Shown: positions 17,013 through 24,829 of the stretch, piece after piece
Numbering within the stretch: position 1 is the first letter of the stretch
How the letters are laid out: every line of letters starts with the position of its first letter
NCBI GenBank assembly: GCA_964196195.1
Contig: CAXMSE010000042.1
Coordinates: 1-52,172, forward strand
Direction: 5' to 3'
DNA from: OFTM10 sp964196195
GTDB lineage: Bacteria > Actinomycetota > Acidimicrobiia > Acidimicrobiales > Aldehydirespiratoraceae
Length of the DNA: 52,172 nucleotides
Position numbers and translations under genes: made by a program
Notes under the pieces: model-generated
The model's database searches: none
The model's input: the letters and a program-made list of their open reading frames with translations, nothing else
Told to the model about the DNA's origin: nothing

Positions 17013-17777
17013 GTGGACAGCATCTTCCGAGCCCTCGATGATCCATGTCGTCGTGCCCTCCTCGACAGCCTCTACGACACCGACGGCCAGAGCCTCAAAG
17101 ACCTCTGCGGTGTGTTGCCGGACATGACGAGGCAGGGTGTGATGAATCACCTCGCCGTGCTCGCCGATGCGAATCTCGTCACCAGCCGGAAGGCGGGCCG
17201 AGAGAAGCTGCACTACCTGAATCGGGTGCCGATTCAGCAAGTCCACGACCGCTGGATGAACCGATACACCCAGCCCCTGGCCGAGATCCTCTCGGCGCTC
17301 ACCAGCCATCTTGAAGGAGCAGATTCCATGACCGCACCCACCTATGTGTATGAGACCTACATCCAATGCGAGCCTTCGGCCGCCTGGAACGCGATCACCA
17401 GCGCCGAGGCAACGCGCCAGTACTTCTACGGCACCAGCGTCGAGTCGACCTGGGCTATCGGGGCACCGGTGCGCTACCTGTCACCCGATGGTTCGGTCGC
17501 GGCCGAAGGCGAAGTGCTCAGTATCGATCCACCCAACCGGCTCGAGCTCACCTTCCGCGCACTCTGGGATCCCAAACTGGCCGCGCTAGGAGCGGTGCGT
17601 CAGGCCTGGCTGGTCGAGGCCGCCGGTGCCGTCACGAAGGTGACCGTCGAGTACTACGACGTCGCCACCGACGACCCTCGACTCATCGACTTCGCCCAGG
17701 GCATTCCCCTCATCGTCGCCGGCATGAAGACCCTGCTCGAAACGGGCACACCGATCATGATGGAGAGCTCGTCCTAG
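17013..17777 (+). CDS. ArsR-type regulator fused to an SRPBCC (AHSA1) domain
   Basis: This 254-aa protein has an N-terminal winged helix-turn-helix of the ArsR family (about 1-95: FRALDDPCRRALLDSL, MTRQGVMNHLAVLADANLV, GREKLHYLN). It is followed by a START-like AHSA1/SRPBCC domain (about 110-250: YETYIQCEPSAAWNAITSAE, RLELTFRALWDPK). Usually these are two adjacent genes; here they are one frame. An internal ATG at 17328 preceded by AAGGAG (about 9 nt) could additionally produce the SRPBCC domain alone. The GTG start is leaderless and the promoter carries a perfect palindrome, so the protein probably represses itself. A small hydrophobic ligand for the SRPBCC cavity is likely but unknown. Confidence 0.92.
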   Translation: MDSIFRALDDPCRRALLDSLYDTDGQSLKDLCGVLPDMTRQGVMNHLAVLADANLVTSRKAGREKLHYLNRVPIQQVHDRWMNRYTQPLAEILSALTSHLEGADSMTAPTYVYETYIQCEPSAAWNAITSAEATRQYFYGTSVESTWAIGAPVRYLSPDGSVAAEGEVLSIDPPNRLELTFRALWDPKLAALGAVRQAWLVEAAGAVTKVTVEYYDVATDDPRLIDFAQGIPLIVAGMKTLLETGTPIMMESSS

Positions 17778-17810
17778 AACCGGAAGCCACAATCTGACTA
17801 TCGTGGCCGT

Positions 17811-18113
17811 ATGCGATCGACCCAGAGGACGGGCAGGCTCATCGCAACGATCGGTGCCTTGGCCCTATTGGCCGCGGCCTGCAGCGACGCCTCGTCGACG
17901 GTCGCGAACCAATTCGGCAACGACTCACCCGATGCCGGAGATGCTGTTCTGGGCATCGGCGATGAACCACCGGCCGACGATTCTCTGTTTGGCGACACAC
18001 CCGCCGGAGTCGATCGTGGTGCCGAGCTGGCTGGTCGCTGGGAGATAACCGACTACACGCTCGGGTCGGGCCCCATCACCAACGCGGTGGGCCTCACCCG
18101 TCCGCACCGCTAG
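17811..18113 (+). CDS. Short lipoprotein, probably a truncated META-domain protein
   Basis: This 100-aa product has a clear lipoprotein signal (hydrophobic run ending LLAAAC, lipidated Cys near residue 24) and an acidic, disordered middle. It ends with LAGRWEITDYTLGSG and then stops soon after. The ending looks like the first strand of a META/HslJ-type domain, compare GSWILTD in the lipoprotein at 20696. The rest of the domain is absent. The TAG stop (18111-18113) is also the first half of the -10 hexamer of the adjoining tRNA-Ser(CGA). A TATCGT -10 sits 6 nt before the ATG, so the gene is probably leaderless. Truncation is an inference. Confidence 0.7.
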   Translation: MRSTQRTGRLIATIGALALLAAACSDASSTVANQFGNDSPDAGDAVLGIGDEPPADDSLFGDTPAGVDRGAELAGRWEITDYTLGSGPITNAVGLTRPHR

Positions 18114-18123
18114 TCTCGTTGCC

Positions 18124-18214
18124 GGAAGGTTGCCAGAGCGGACGAATGGGGCGGCCTCGAAAGCCGTTGTGGCGCTTCGCGTCACCATGGGTTCGAATCC
18201 CATACCTTCCGCCA
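18124..18214 (+). tRNA. tRNA-Ser(CGA)
   Basis: This is a class II tRNA with acceptor GGAAGGT (18124-18130) pairing with ACCTTCC (18204-18210), discriminator G and an encoded CCA (18212-18214). The anticodon loop CTCGAAA gives CGA, reading UCG. TAGTCT (18111-18116) lies 7 nt before the mature 5' end, so transcription may begin at or next to the first tRNA base. Confidence 0.95.
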
Positions 18215-18229
18215 CAAGTGACTTGTTCG

Positions 18230-18265
18230 AACCCCGTCGCCTTCACTAGGCGGCGGGGTTTGTTC
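18230..18265. terminator. Bidirectional terminator between tRNA-Ser(CGA) and the HNH gene
   Basis: This is a 12-bp stem, AACCCCGTCGCC (18230-18241) with GGCGGCGGGGTT (18249-18260), with one G-T pair, a 7-nt loop and TGTT beyond. The stop codon of the convergent HNH gene lies at the loop/stem edge (18246-18248), so the hairpin can serve both transcripts. Confidence 0.7.
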
Positions 18266-19298
18266 TATCCAAGAGCAGCGGCCCTGTCGAGTGACGTTTG
18301 TGGTGGCAGGGGGCGCAGCGGAGCTCCAGCTCGGTGGTGATTGTGTGGCCGGTGTGGGCGTGGGCGGGGACGTGGTCGTATTCGAGGAGATCGTGGCGGC
18401 GGCAGTCGCGACAGGAGCGGTCTCGTTCGTGCACGATTCTCTTCTGTCGTGTGGTGGGGTGACGGCGGCGGTTGGACACGTCGACGGGATTGGCTTCGGC
18501 ATCGTGGATCATCGCTCGAAGAAACGACTCGGGCGCGATGCGTTCGACGACGCTGTCGGAGATGGGGGTTCCGTCGTCGAGGGTGGCACCATCGCCGCGC
18601 ACATGCACGACCACTTCGGTGACGAGCCGGCCAACACCATCGTGGAGGATCTCAGCGATGGCATCGGCATATTGCTGTGTCGTGGATGGCCAGACGTGGT
18701 GGGCGTCGCGTCGGGGCCGGCTGCGCATCACGATGCTGGTGATCGTCGCGATCAGGATCCCGGCCAGCAGGGGCGGTAGCCGCAGGGTGAACACCACCAT
18801 CCCGTCGGCCTCGGTGCGCCATTTCATAGCGCGCATCGCGTGCTGATGGGCCTCGAGGTCTTCGGGGTCGTTGTTGTCACGCAACCACACCGCAAGAGCC
18901 CGACCCAACTCTGAGGCCGGTACATCCACCGCTATCGCCAGTAGCTCCGCCTCGTTGTCGGCAGTGGCCAGGCGGGTGAGGGTTCGCACCTTCGAATACG
19001 ACACCGCCCCGGCTTCGAACGCCCCTGCGATCAGTGGAAGATCTCGGAGTCTGTGACCGATCCGGATCCACTCACGGGCCGTGCACGGCTCCACATCGGC
19101 GATATGGGCCAACCAATGCGCAGCAGTCGGCGACTCCAGCACCCACTCCGAGGAGTCCGCGAACTCCGAGCCCAACATCACCAGGCGAAACTGGCTATCA
19201 GCCCACCGCCGCGCCACCTTCACCAGCTCAGACCCCAGCGGACGCGTGCCCGCACCTCTCAAAACCTCGGAGTCCGCTCCACCAACACGACCAGACAT
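18246..19298 (-). CDS. DUF222/HNH endonuclease domain protein (13E12-like)
   Basis: This protein of about 350 aa belongs to the actinobacterial 13E12-repeat family: an alpha-helical DUF222 region (about 10-250) followed by an HNH nuclease fold. The HNH part shows DRSCRDC, LEYDHVPAHAHTG and LRCAPCHHKRH near the C-terminus, giving two CxxC zinc pairs around the His-Asn-His-type core. Two adjacent ATGs (19301 and 19298) follow a GGAGG; the second has the better 7-nt spacing. Family members occur in many copies in actinobacterial genomes and their role is unclear. No flanking repeats are seen here. Confidence 0.9.
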   Translation of the reverse strand: MSGRVGGADSEVLRGAGTRPLGSELVKVARRWADSQFRLVMLGSEFADSSEWVLESPTAAHWLAHIADVEPCTAREWIRIGHRLRDLPLIAGAFEAGAVSYSKVRTLTRLATADNEAELLAIAVDVPASELGRALAVWLRDNNDPEDLEAHQHAMRAMKWRTEADGMVVFTLRLPPLLAGILIATITSIVMRSRPRRDAHHVWPSTTQQYADAIAEILHDGVGRLVTEVVVHVRGDGATLDDGTPISDSVVERIAPESFLRAMIHDAEANPVDVSNRRRHPTTRQKRIVHERDRSCRDCRRHDLLEYDHVPAHAHTGHTITTELELRCAPCHHKRHSTGPLLLDRTNPAA

Positions 19299-19376
19299 CA
19301 TCGAACCTCCACACACAACCAACAAGTGAGAGGACCGACCGAGAGTTCTCATCTGAGACGAGGAGCGAATGGCCTG

Positions 19377-19393
19377 GTCGAGCTTCGCTCGAC
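19377..19393. other. Hairpin upstream of the HNH gene
   Basis: This is a perfect 7-bp stem GTCGAGC/GCTCGAC with a TTC loop. It sits 79 bp upstream of the HNH start and 130 bp before trmL. It has no T-tract, so it is more likely a protein or RNA structural site than a terminator. No function is assigned. Confidence 0.35.
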
Positions 19394-19523
19394 TTGAGAG
19401 TACCCAAGGGGTGTGACAGCCAAAGACGAACCAATCCGCCCGCCAGCCGCGGCACCGCCCTCACCCAGTCGCAGTCACGGTCACGCGTCCGCGGGTCGGG
19501 TAGGTGTCAAATACGCTCGCTTC

Positions 19524-20036
19524 ATGCACATTGTCCTCGTCCATCCGGAGATCGCTCCGAATACCGGTGCGATCATCAGGCTCTGCGCCAACACCGGTTC
19601 TGAGCTGCACCTGGTCGAGCCCCTGGGGTTCTCCCTCGACGATCGTCTCTTGAAACGAGGCGGCCTCGACTACCACGAGTACGTCTCGATCAACGTGCAT
19701 GCATCGCTGGAAGAGTTGACCTCATCTCTGCCGGGCAGGTACTTCGGCTTCTCGTCGAAAGCCGGACGAAGCTACGCCGATGTCGCCTTCGAGGTCGACG
19801 ATGTGCTGGTGTTCGGAGCGGAACGAAGCGGCCTCGCGCAGCCGGCAAGGACACTGATTTCCGAAGACCAGATGCTGGTCATCCCGATGCAAGCAGGAAA
19901 CCGCAGCCTGAATCTGGCCAACGCGGTGTCGGTGGTCGTCTATGAGGCCTGGCGGCAGCGAGGTTTCACCGGAGCCAGCAGCGAGCGATCGGGCCTCACC
20001 GCCGAGACCAGTGGCGCCGAGCCCTTCGACAGCTAA
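19524..20036 (+). CDS. trmL: tRNA (cytidine/uridine-34 2'-O)-methyltransferase
   Basis: This is a 170-aa SPOUT-class (trefoil knot) methyltransferase that methylates the ribose of the wobble base of tRNA-Leu isoacceptors. Motifs are HPEIAPNTGAIIRLCANTG at the N-terminus, LVFGAERSGL in the middle and the knot sequence IPMQAGNRSLNLANAVSVVV near residues 120-140, all diagnostic of TrmL. The ATG at 19524 has TACGCT exactly 6 nt upstream and gives the family's usual length; the in-frame extension upstream is low complexity. It ends with an Ala/Glu-rich tail of about 15 residues beyond the family core. Confidence 0.94.
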   Translation: MHIVLVHPEIAPNTGAIIRLCANTGSELHLVEPLGFSLDDRLLKRGGLDYHEYVSINVHASLEELTSSLPGRYFGFSSKAGRSYADVAFEVDDVLVFGAERSGLAQPARTLISEDQMLVIPMQAGNRSLNLANAVSVVVYEAWRQRGFTGASSERSGLTAETSGAEPFDS

Positions 20037-20071
20037 TCGCGCTGAGCCACACGGCCGCGCGGTGTTGACCG

Positions 20072-20596
20072 CTAGGCCGCGGGACGTGCCTCGACGGGAG
20101 CCAGTGCAACGAGGCGACCCGAGATGTCGGCGCAACTCTCACACACCGACTCGGGGATGAGACCTACCGCCATTAGGCGACTGAACAGGCGACAGCCCAA
20201 ACAGAACCCGGCGAAGGCCTCGAGCGAGGCGGCTACCAGGATCAGACCCACGAGGACCGTGGTCACCCTGGTGGCTCCGAATCCGAAGTGGGCAAGGGCC
20301 GCAGCCAGCGAGAGCGTTGCGCCGATTCCCTGGGCGAAACGCTTCGGTGGGCCGGGCACAGGCCGGGGCTCGATTGCAAGCAAGGGCGTAATCACCCTCG
20401 TCACGAGTTGGCCGAGGGGGCTGAGTGTGGGACCGGTCGAAACCCGCGCAACGAAGCCGAAAGCGAGAGGAGCGATAAGCCAGTGCTGCTGTGCGAACAC
20501 AACCAAGGAAGCCATGAAGACGACCCCGCCGGCGACAAGCCGAGCGGCCACCTCATTGACCGGATTCGGGAAGCTGAACAGCTCAGTTCTGGACAT
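20072..20596 (-). CDS. DUF4395 family membrane protein
   Basis: This is a 174-aa integral membrane protein. The family features are an N-terminal FPNPVNEVAARLVAGGV, four hydrophobic stretches, and a Cys-rich C-terminus (CLGC, then CESCAD) after SRLMAVGLIPESV. The paired cysteines suggest a redox or metal-binding site at the membrane face; DUF4395 proteins are often found near thiol-oxidoreductase genes, but none adjoins here. The start could be 20608 or 20596. The latter is chosen because TATGGT lies 7 nt upstream, while the former falls inside that hexamer. Confidence 0.85.
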   Translation of the reverse strand: MSRTELFSFPNPVNEVAARLVAGGVVFMASLVVFAQQHWLIAPLAFGFVARVSTGPTLSPLGQLVTRVITPLLAIEPRPVPGPPKRFAQGIGATLSLAAALAHFGFGATRVTTVLVGLILVAASLEAFAGFCLGCRLFSRLMAVGLIPESVCESCADISGRLVALAPVEARPAA

Positions 20597-20633
20597 GAGC
20601 GAGACCATATCCTGATAATTCCGATCTGACTAC

Positions 20634-20652
20634 TCGTATTTAACAAATACGA
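20634..20652. promoter_or_regulatory. AT-rich palindrome in the divergent DUF4395/META-lipoprotein promoter region
   Basis: This is a perfect inverted repeat TCGTATTT-AAC-AAATACGA, strikingly AT-rich for this genome. It lies just upstream of a TTCACA (20656-20661) and TAGCGT (20681-20686) pair preceding the lipoprotein at 20696, and upstream of the DUF4395 start. It is a plausible operator for a dimeric regulator. The protein is unknown. Confidence 0.55.
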
Positions 20653-20695
20653 CCCTTCACAGGAACCAGATGCGGCCACCTAGCGTCTGAAAGAC

Positions 20696-21511
20696 ATGAC
20701 CCGATCAAAGAGAATTTTCATCATCGCCGCTCTCGCCGCGATCATCGCCGCCTCCTGTGGCAGCGACCCCGTCACTGTCACCGACGGCACCGAGCCCGGC
20801 GGGAGCAACCCGGCAGGAACGAGCTCAGTCGACGGCTCATGGATCCTCACCGACGGCACTGTCGACGACACGACAATCGCAATCCTCGACGACTACGCCG
20901 TCACCATGGTGATCGACGGAGGTGAAGTTGGAGGCCGGGCGGCCTGCAACAGCTACGGCGGCTTCGTCACAATCGACGGCGAGTCATTTGCAGTAGAAGC
21001 TCTGTCGTGGACCGAGATGGGATGCGAGCCCGAGCCAATGGAACTCGAAGGCCAATTCCTCCAAGGCATAGGCCTCGTCGACACAGCTGTTGTGTCCGGC
21101 GACACCGCAACTCTCAGCGGTGAAGGGGTCCGGTTCACCTTCGCCCTCGAGCCGCCGGTACCCACTGCCGACCTCATCGGCCCCGTATGGGTGCTCAACA
21201 CGATCATTCAAGGCGACACCGCCTCATCAACCCACTCATCGGCAGAACCAGCGACCCTGCAGCTGGATGCCGACGGCAGCTTCGTCGGAAGCACCGGATG
21301 CCGTCGGATCTCGGGCGACTACGTGGTGACCGGAGCATCGCTGCAGTTCCCCTCATGGGGCGCCGACGGCACCTGTCCCACCGATATCGAAAGCCAGGAC
21401 AATTCGGTTGTGTCGGTGATCGAGAGCAGCGTCACGGTCACGATCGACGGCACCCGGCTCACCCTCACGGCGCCCGGAGGCGAGGGCCTCTCCTACCGCT
21501 TAGAGCAGTAG
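20696..21511 (+). CDS. Lipoprotein with two META (HslJ-like) domains
   Basis: This is a 271-aa secreted lipoprotein. The signal peptide ends IAASC (lipidated Cys near residue 21). Two copies of the META/HslJ fold follow. The first (about 45-150) has GSWILTD, RAACNSYGGFV and WTEMGCEPEPMELE. The second (about 160-270) has GPVWVLN, FVGSTGCRRISGDY and GTCPTDIE. The NSYGG-type and MACEP-like elements are family hallmarks and hold paired Cys. META proteins are linked to envelope stress and heat shock, but the molecular role is unclear. The related short lipoprotein at 17811 seems to be a truncated relative. Confidence 0.88.
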   Translation: MTRSKRIFIIAALAAIIAASCGSDPVTVTDGTEPGGSNPAGTSSVDGSWILTDGTVDDTTIAILDDYAVTMVIDGGEVGGRAACNSYGGFVTIDGESFAVEALSWTEMGCEPEPMELEGQFLQGIGLVDTAVVSGDTATLSGEGVRFTFALEPPVPTADLIGPVWVLNTIIQGDTASSTHSSAEPATLQLDADGSFVGSTGCRRISGDYVVTGASLQFPSWGADGTCPTDIESQDNSVVSVIESSVTVTIDGTRLTLTAPGGEGLSYRLEQ

Positions 21512-21577
21512 AAGCCGGCCGATTTCCGATCGGCTCCGATTTCGGGAGATTTCGGTCGGGGTGACACACTGGATCTG

Positions 21578-22339
<762 letters not shown>

Positions 22340-22505
22340 AGCCGTCGAATTGGTGGGAACCGGGGGCTGATCACCGACCTTGTCTCGACATGGCGCCGAG
22401 CGACAACGCCCCGCGACCGAGCTGGACGGTGCTCGTGTGGTGCGAGATGTTCGACGTCGTAGATCGCCAACGCAACCCTGGCGTGAGTCGGGCTAGCTTG
22501 CGCCG

Positions 22506-22970
22506 ATGACCATCTCCGTCGACGACTTCACCATGTTCTGCGATCGCACGATCGATGCCATGATCGGCTCGGTGAGCGGCTTGGATGACAAAACGATCAA
22601 CACGCGTCCCGATCTCGAGGGGGCCAATTCGCCGTTCGTGCTCGTTACCCACGCGCTGGCCGCAGCCCGTTTCTGGACCGATCATGTCGTGTTGGGAGAA
22701 CCGAACGACCGTGATCGGGCATCGGAGTTCGAGGCCTCGGGCACCACCGCAGAACTCGTCGTTTCCTGTCATGTCGCCAAGACGCGGCTGGCCGAGCGCG
22801 CGTCTGCCATCGCTCGCGCCACCTCCTTGCAGGGCGAGGGCGTCACCCGGATCCCGATCGCTCGTGAATGGACCGTGGGTGCGGTCCTGATGCACACCTA
22901 TGAGGAGCTGGCCCAACATCTCGGCCATCTCGAGATCACCGTGGATCTGGTCAGTCGCTCCGACTCTTGA
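22506..22970 (+). CDS. DinB/DUF664 family protein (mycothiol-transferase-like)
   Basis: This 154-aa four-helix-bundle protein has conserved metal-binding His positions: His in VTHALAAARFW (near residue 48) and the pair in MHTYEELAQHLGHLE near the C-terminus. In actinobacteria this fold includes mycothiol-dependent S-transferases and isomerases. A TAGCTT hexamer lies exactly 6 nt before the ATG, so the mRNA is likely leaderless. Its 3' end overlaps the convergent small membrane protein gene by 20 bp. The substrate is unknown. Confidence 0.88.
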   Translation: MTISVDDFTMFCDRTIDAMIGSVSGLDDKTINTRPDLEGANSPFVLVTHALAAARFWTDHVVLGEPNDRDRASEFEASGTTAELVVSCHVAKTRLAERASAIARATSLQGEGVTRIPIAREWTVGAVLMHTYEELAQHLGHLEITVDLVSRSDS

Positions 22971-23133
22971 CCATCGGCACCATCACCAGCACGATTCCCA
23001 CTAGGAAGAGCACACTGCCGGCAAGGCTCAGAGCATCACCGGAACGAAGCGCGGCGGCGACAAAGAACAAGATCCCCAGTACCCAGAGCCCGTAGCCGGC
23101 GAGGTCGTGGGTTTCGCGAGACCAGCCGTTCAT
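22951..23133 (-). CDS. Small two-helix membrane protein
   Basis: This is a 60-aa product with two hydrophobic helices (GLWVLGILFFVAAALRS and LSLAGSVLFLVGIVLVMVP) joined by a short GDA turn and ending in a basic tail. The ATG at 23133 is chosen because the longer form from 23172 adds only a Gly/Ser-rich stretch and because TATTGT lies 8 nt upstream. It ends inside the 3' end of the convergent DinB gene. There is no family assignment. Confidence 0.7.
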   Translation of the reverse strand: MNGWSRETHDLAGYGLWVLGILFFVAAALRSGDALSLAGSVLFLVGIVLVMVPMVKSRSD

Positions 23134-23213
23134 ACCGCCGGACAATAGCCCCGAGACCCAGGACGCCGACAAAGAAGTCGGGCCTGACCCTTCCGAGGCC
23201 GTACTCTGGCGGC

Positions 23214-23654
23214 ATGACCCACCGGATCCTCGTCCTCAACGGGCCCAACCTCAACATGCTCGGGACCCGCGAACCAGGGGTGTACGGGTCAGCGACCCTC
23301 GACGACATCCTCGCCGGGCTCGCGACGATCGCGGGCGAACGTGACGCGGCGCTCACCGACTTCCAGTCCAACAGCGAGGGCGCGCTGATAGATGCCCTCC
23401 ATCAGGCCCGAGGCAATGTCGATGGCGTGATCTTCAACCCGGGGGCGTTCACCCACTATTCGATCGCCCTGCGTGATGCGATCTCCGCCTCGGAGTTGCC
23501 CGTGGTCGAAACCCACCTCTCGAACGTCCATGCCCGCGAAGAGTTCCGGCATCGCTCGGTGTTGAGCGCCGTGTGTCTCGGCGTTGTGGGCGGGTTCGGG
23601 CCCGACAGCTACACGGTGGCTCTCGAAGCCCTGCTTCGTCATCTCGACGACTGA
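23214..23654 (+). CDS. aroQ: 3-dehydroquinate dehydratase, type II
   Basis: This 146-aa enzyme catalyses the third step of the shikimate pathway, 3-dehydroquinate to 3-dehydroshikimate, and normally forms dodecamers. All signature elements are present: LVLNGPNLNMLGTREPGVYG at the N-terminus (including the catalytic Tyr), FQSNSEGALID, NPGAFTHYSIALRDA, and VETHLSNVHAREEFRH with the catalytic His. Length is typical. TACTCT lies exactly 6 nt before the ATG, so it is leaderless. No other aromatic-pathway gene adjoins it. Confidence 0.97.
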   Translation: MTHRILVLNGPNLNMLGTREPGVYGSATLDDILAGLATIAGERDAALTDFQSNSEGALIDALHQARGNVDGVIFNPGAFTHYSIALRDAISASELPVVETHLSNVHAREEFRHRSVLSAVCLGVVGGFGPDSYTVALEALLRHLDD

Positions 23655-23693
23655 GCAGTCTGGTGGTGCTGACGAGGCCCACCTCACCTCGAA

Positions 23694-24257
23694 TCAGCGG
23701 GTGAGCCCACCCTGCTGCAGCGCGGCCGATACGTCGATTCTGCTGCCTTCGGCACCCGCCCTCCGTTGCAACGCCGCCAGTCGGCCCCGCGTGGGCGCAG
23801 CATCGATCATTCCCGCGAGAGAGATGACGGCCCCAACCAGGTAGACGAGCCGACTGGTGCTGAGGACGAACATCACGAACCCGAACAAGGCGGCAACCTC
23901 GGCGAATGCCACGCGCGAAAAGAACCATCGCTGGAGGCTCGGCACGAACGCCTGGGCCGACGACACGTCGGGTTCAGACACGAAACGTGGTCCGAGGAGC
24001 TGGGCGAGCACCCCCACTCCCGCCGTGGCGGCAAGAGCAACCGATGAGTCGACCCCTCCCTCGAATTCGTCGCCGAGAATAACCACCACGACGCCTATCA
24101 GCACGATGGCGTTGACGAACACCACCCACAGGATTCGCATAGCCAGGAGTCCGTTGGTTTCCTTGGTGAGCCTGAACATGCCTACGACCGGCACCAGGAG
24201 CAGGGGCAGCTTGCGGATCACCGGCGCCCAGCCGGGGTCTTCGACCCCATCGTTCAT
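23694..24257 (-). CDS. Polytopic membrane protein in the NAD-salvage operon
   Basis: This 187-aa protein has four hydrophobic segments: MRILWVVFVNAIVLIGVVVVI, a middle one through AATAGVGVLAQLLG, FAEVAALFGFVMFVL and LVYLVGAVISLAGMI. A basic cytoplasmic tail follows. The start ATG overlaps the stop of pncA (ATGA at 24254-24257), so it is co-translated with the NAD-salvage genes. I recognise no family. A role in transport of a pyridine compound would fit the operon but is only an inference. Confidence 0.75.
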   Translation of the reverse strand: MNDGVEDPGWAPVIRKLPLLLVPVVGMFRLTKETNGLLAMRILWVVFVNAIVLIGVVVVILGDEFEGGVDSSVALAATAGVGVLAQLLGPRFVSEPDVSSAQAFVPSLQRWFFSRVAFAEVAALFGFVMFVLSTSRLVYLVGAVISLAGMIDAAPTRGRLAALQRRAGAEGSRIDVSAALQQGGLTR

Positions 24258-24829
24258 ACGAGGCTGATTCCCGCGGCTTTCATCTCTTCGATGGCGGCTA
24301 CCGTGGAGTCGGGCGCGACGCCTGCGCAGTGATCGAGCAGTACGCGGGTGGACAAGCCGTTGGCCACCGCATCGAGGGCGGTGGCCCTCACGCAATAATC
24401 GGTGGCGATCCCGACCACATCGACCTCGGTGACACCACGGTCGGCAAGCCACGAACCGAGCAGGATCTCTTCGTCGGAGGCGGCTCCTCCATCAAAGCCC
24501 GTGTAGCTGGCGGTGTAGCGGCCCTTGAGGAAGACCTCATCGACCGCTATGGCCAACTTGTCGTGAAAGGCAGCACCCTCGGTGTCGGCCACGCAGTGAG
24601 CCGGCCAGGTATCGACAAAGTCGGGTCCTGCCTCCGGGTCGGCGAAGTGCCGGCCAGGGTCGACGTGCCAGTCCTTGGTTGCCACCACCTGGCTGTAAGC
24701 ACCGGCGGCCTTGTCGATGCCCACCAACTGGGTGATCGACGCCGCAACTGCAGCCCCGCCGTCGACTCCCATCGATCCGCCCTCGCAGAAATCGTTCTGA
24801 ACATCTACAACGAGCAGAGCGCGGCTCAT
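24254..24829 (-). CDS. pncA: Nicotinamidase
   Basis: This 191-aa cysteine hydrolase deamidates nicotinamide to nicotinate for NAD salvage. The catalytic triad is visible: Asp9 in VVDVQNDF, Lys102 in FLKGRYTAS and Cys146 in ATDYCVRATALDA. Metal ligands are present in TKDWHVDPGRHFA (Asp53, His55, His61). The ATG at 24829 makes an ATGA overlap with the end of pncB, so the product of this enzyme is handed to the enzyme encoded just upstream. The family also activates pyrazinamide in mycobacteria. Confidence 0.96.
   Translation of the reverse strand: MSRALLVVDVQNDFCEGGSMGVDGGAAVAASITQLVGIDKAAGAYSQVVATKDWHVDPGRHFADPEAGPDFVDTWPAHCVADTEGAAFHDKLAIAVDEVFLKGRYTASYTGFDGGAASDEEILLGSWLADRGVTEVDVVGIATDYCVRATALDAVANGLSTRVLLDHCAGVAPDSTVAAIEEMKAAGISLV

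Noticed and set aside
18246..19298. The DUF222/HNH gene as a mobile intron or homing element
   Set aside because: No flanking direct repeats, no interrupted gene and no intron structure are visible; family members are ordinary multicopy chromosomal genes in actinobacteria.
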